Assembly (NCBI GenBank): GCA_934553285.1
Contig: CAKTFD010000094.1
Coordinates: 1-8,757 of the forward strand
Direction of reading: 5' to 3'
DNA from: an uncultured Faecalibacterium sp.
Lineage (GTDB): Bacteria > Bacillota > Clostridia > Oscillospirales > Ruminococcaceae
Length of the DNA stretch: 8,757 nt
Part shown: in pieces, positions 6,117 through 8,757 of the stretch
Numbering within the stretch: the first letter of the stretch is position 1
Layout of the letters: each line of letters starts with the position of its first letter
Notes under the pieces: model-generated
The model's input: only the letters and a program-made list of their open reading frames with translations
Told to the model about the DNA's origin: nothing
Database searches by the model: none
Made by a program: the position numbers and the translations under genes

Positions 6117-8757
6117 TCGAACTCAAGCGCCTGAAACTTATCAACTGGCATAACTTTGAAAATACCACCTTTGACTGCGCCCGCCTGACCTATATGATCG
6201 GCGTGAACGCCGTGGGCAAGACCACCATTCTGGATGCCATCCGCTACTGCCTGACCACCAACCGCAACTTTAACGCCCTGGGCAACAAAAAAAGCGGCCG
6301 CACCCTGCAAGGCTCTGTCCACGCCAAGCAGCGCGGCGAAAACGCCTACCGCCGCCCCGGGCATACCGTGGCCTACATCGGGGCCGAGTTCCGGGACAGC
6401 GTAAAACACACCAGCTTTGTCATTGCGGTGCGGGTGGAGTCCGAAGGGCCTATGCAGGAGCTGCACCCCGGCGACCAGACCTGGTATATCTCGGAGGACG
6501 GCATCACCCTGGAGCAGCTGCCCTTCATCGACCCGCGCACCGGCGCGCCCAGCGCCCGCGAGGACTTTAAGCCCGCCGAGGGGCGGCTCTCCTACACCCG
6601 CAGCCCCAGCGAGGCGCGGGACCGCATCTGCCGTGCACTGGGCATCGGGCGGGCCTCCAGCCCGCTGGGCAAAAAGTTCAACGAGGTGTTCCAGATGGGC
6701 ACCAGCATGGACGAGATCCCCAACTTCCGGGAGTTTCTGTACCAGTACATCCTGCCCCAGCCGGAGCTGGATCTGGAAGCGCTGCAGGGTGACCGGCTGG
6801 AGCTGGAAAACCTCCACGCCGTGCTGGCCGAAGCCCAGACCCGCGCCGCCGCCCTGGACCAGATCGTGCAGTATGGCCGCGAAGCCACCGAAAAGCAGAC
6901 CCAGGCCCTTGTGAACCGGGGTGCCGCCCTGCTGGCCCGCGCCGCCGCCGATGCCGGAGAGCAGACCGTCTGGCAGGAGCGCATGGAGGCAGGCCGCCGC
7001 CAGCACGACCAGCTGCAGGCCCGCTATGCCGAGGCCAAAGCTGCCGAGGCCGAGGCCCGCCGCGCCTACCTGACCGCCCACAGTGCCGCCGGGGCCAGCG
7101 GCGAGGGCCGCGCACTGGATGCCCTGCGCGAGGAGCTGGCACACCGGCAGGCGGTACTGGATGCCGCCGCCCGCAAGGCCGCCGCTGCCGAAACCGCCGC
7201 CGAAAAGACCGGCAGCCTGCTGGCCGTGCTGCGCCGCAGCGGTTTTGCCGCCGGGCAGAAGATGGCCGCCCTGACTGCCGATACCCTGCCCGCCCTGACC
7301 GACTGGCTGACCGCACAGGAAAAGCCGCTGGAAGAAGCCTACTTTGCCGCACGGCAGAACACCGCTGCCCTGCGCCGGGAGCAGGCCGACAAGCGCACCG
7401 AGCTGGATGCCGTATCCGGCGGCAAGTGGGTGTACCCCCACGGCGATGCCGCCACCCGGGTGCGGGATGCCGTGAACGCCGAGCTGCAGAGCCGGGGCAT
7501 GGAGCCGGATGCCCGCATCTTCTGCGAGCTGCTGCATGTGGCCGACGAGAGCTGGCAGGACTGCGTGGAAGCCTGCTTGGGCGACCGCCGGTTCGATATC
7601 CTGGTGCCGCCCGCCCACTACGCCGCCGCCAAGAGCGCCTTTGTGGCGCTGAAAGATACGGTAGGCCCCATCAGCCTGCTGGATACCCCGGGGCTGCGCA
7701 AGGCCAACCGCCGCGCCGATACCGCCCCCGCCGACAGCCTGGCCGCACAGGTCACCAGTGAGAACCCGCTGGCCGCACAGTACGCCGACACCATCCTGCG
7801 GCGCATCGTCTGCTGCGACACCCCCGACACGCTGGAAAACTATCCGGACAGCGCCACCCGGGATCTTTTGCGCCATCATCCCTTCCGGCTGGAACGGCTG
7901 CGCACGCCCCAGCGCTATATCGGCCTGGAAGCCCGCCGCGCCCGCGCCGGTGCGCTGGCTGGCCAGATGCAGACCCTTACGGAGGAGGTGCGCACCGCCG
8001 CACAGGCGGAGCAGAACCTGAAAGCCGCCTACGACCAGTACCAGACCCTGCTGCGCGGCACCGCGCTGGAAACGCTGGCCACCCTGTGGGATGCCCGCGC
8101 CGCCCTGACCGCCGCCCAGGAAGCCGTGGATGCCCAAACCGCAAAGCTGGCAGAATGCCGCGAGAACCCCCTGCTGCAGGAGCTGTACCGGGAGGAGGAA
8201 GTGCGGGAGACCGCCTGGGAGGCCGCCCGCACCGCCGTGGAGCAGATCGGCGGCGATGTGCGCGTGTGCGAAAAGCAGATCGCCTCCTGCACGGCAGAGC
8301 AGCAGAAGGCGGTGGACACCGCCGCCCAGAGCGCCCGGGCTGCAGAGGCCTTTTTTGCCGCCCACCCGCTGGTGGAGCCGCTTTCCCGCAGCCGCCAGCA
8401 GGCGCTCACCGGGCCGGACAACTCTCCCCGTACCGCCGCACAGGCCGCCGAAAAGGCACAGGCCAAGCTGGACGATGCCCTGACCGCCTACCTGACCGGC
8501 ACCCTGGAACCGGCGCAGCAGGCCTATAACACCCACTATGTCTGCGATTACCCGCTGGGGCTTGCCGGGCTGGAGCAGTACCGCGCCCAGCACGAGAGCC
8601 TTGTGCGCATCGATCTGGAGCGCTACGCCGCCCGGCTGGAGCAGGCGCAGCGGGACTGCAAGGACCGCTTCCGCAAGGACATCCTGTTCCGCATGAAGGA
8701 CGATATCTTCAACGCCCGGCGGCAGTTCCGGGAGCTGAACAAGGTGATGGAACAGCT
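6113..8757 (+). CDS. jetC: Wadjet system protein JetC (SMC ATPase), right end cut off
   Basis: The frame is open from ATG 6113 to the window edge (881 codons, no stop), so the gene is partial. GGGGAGG (6099-6105) lies 7 bases upstream, and ATGA overlaps the jetB stop. The product is the SMC/MukB-like motor of Wadjet, which uses ATP to extrude DNA loops. The N-terminal half head begins MIELKRLKLINWHNFENTTF, followed by Walker A GVNAVGKTT (30-38) with Lys36, and runs to about residue 215. A first coiled coil rich in Ala, Glu, Arg and Gln spans about 220-432. A globular hinge follows at about 435-605, from GGKWVYPHG through LGDRRFDILVPPAHY to HHPFRLERLRTPQRYIG. The second coiled coil starts near 605 and is still running at the edge. 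The signature motif, Walker B and D-loop must lie to the right. Family members are about 1,100 residues, so roughly 200 more are expected. Confidence 0.9.
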   Translation, partial: MIELKRLKLINWHNFENTTFDCARLTYMIGVNAVGKTTILDAIRYCLTTNRNFNALGNKKSGRTLQGSVHAKQRGENAYRRPGHTVAYIGAEFRDSVKHTSFVIAVRVESEGPMQELHPGDQTWYISEDGITLEQLPFIDPRTGAPSAREDFKPAEGRLSYTRSPSEARDRICRALGIGRASSPLGKKFNEVFQMGTSMDEIPNFREFLYQYILPQPELDLEALQGDRLELENLHAVLAEAQTRAAALDQIVQYGREATEKQTQALVNRGAALLARAAADAGEQTVWQERMEAGRRQHDQLQARYAEAKAAEAEARRAYLTAHSAAGASGEGRALDALREELAHRQAVLDAAARKAAAAETAAEKTGSLLAVLRRSGFAAGQKMAALTADTLPALTDWLTAQEKPLEEAYFAARQNTAALRREQADKRTELDAVSGGKWVYPHGDAATRVRDAVNAELQSRGMEPDARIFCELLHVADESWQDCVEACLGDRRFDILVPPAHYAAAKSAFVALKDTVGPISLLDTPGLRKANRRADTAPADSLAAQVTSENPLAAQYADTILRRIVCCDTPDTLENYPDSATRDLLRHHPFRLERLRTPQRYIGLEARRARAGALAGQMQTLTEEVRTAAQAEQNLKAAYDQYQTLLRGTALETLATLWDARAALTAAQEAVDAQTAKLAECRENPLLQELYREEEVRETAWEAARTAVEQIGGDVRVCEKQIASCTAEQQKAVDTAAQSARAAEAFFAAHPLVEPLSRSRQQALTGPDNSPRTAAQAAEKAQAKLDDALTAYLTGTLEPAQQAYNTHYVCDYPLGLAGLEQYRAQHESLVRIDLERYAARLEQAQRDCKDRFRKDILFRMKDDIFNARRQFRELNKVMEQ

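Noticed and set aside
5774..8593. A 939-codon open frame on the minus strand opposite jetB and jetC
   Set aside because: It is very Gly-, Ala- and Gln-rich with no domain pattern, has no ribosome binding site, and is explained by the C/G third-position bias of jetC. The plus-strand frame has a Walker A, a hinge and proper translation signals.
1..8757. CRISPR array, insertion sequence or transposase
   Set aside because: No regularly spaced repeats and no transposase-like reading frame were seen on either strand.

Overview
The window looks like chromosomal DNA from a GC-rich, low-redundancy gut Firmicute. Faecalibacterium or a close relative in the Oscillospiraceae is my best guess. This is an inference from the strong C/G third-position codon use, the Gram-positive style promoters and ribosome binding sites, and a GC-rich palindromic repeat of the kind I recall as dispersed in those genomes. 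I could not run a database search.

The left end (about 1-412) reads out to the left. Two near-consensus sigma-A promoters sit in tandem on the minus strand, followed by an AT-rich leader with a boxA-like stretch and several hairpins. This is the layout of the control region of a ribosomal RNA operon, whose 16S gene would lie just beyond base 1. Everything else points right. First comes a type III pantothenate kinase homologue (coaX, 615-1391) whose usual active-site aspartates are replaced. Next is a single tRNA-Arg(CCG) gene (1462-1538) with its own promoter and a perfect-stem terminator. Then come a MATE-family multidrug or toxin exporter (1716-3083) and a small predicted lipoprotein of unknown function (3217-3777) that ends in a strong terminator.

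After a palindromic repeat element (about 3860-3992) a new transcription unit begins: jetA (4091-5521), jetB (5508-6116) and jetC (6113 to beyond the right edge). The genes overlap by 14 and 4 bases and each has a strong ribosome binding site. They are the kleisin (MukF/MksF-like), KITE (MukE/MksE-like) and SMC (MukB/MksB-like) parts of a Wadjet (JetABCD, also called MksFEB-G) condensin-like plasmid defence system. The window stops inside the second coiled coil of JetC, so the C-terminal ATPase half of JetC and the nuclease JetD are not visible. Two overlapping inverted repeats lie across the jetA promoter and could be an operator.

The jet operon is the accessory-type system of the window. 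JetA, JetB and JetC are expected to form an ATP-driven loop-extruding complex that senses small circular DNA and hands it to JetD for cleavage. The other genes are ordinary housekeeping or transport genes and show no obvious functional link to it.
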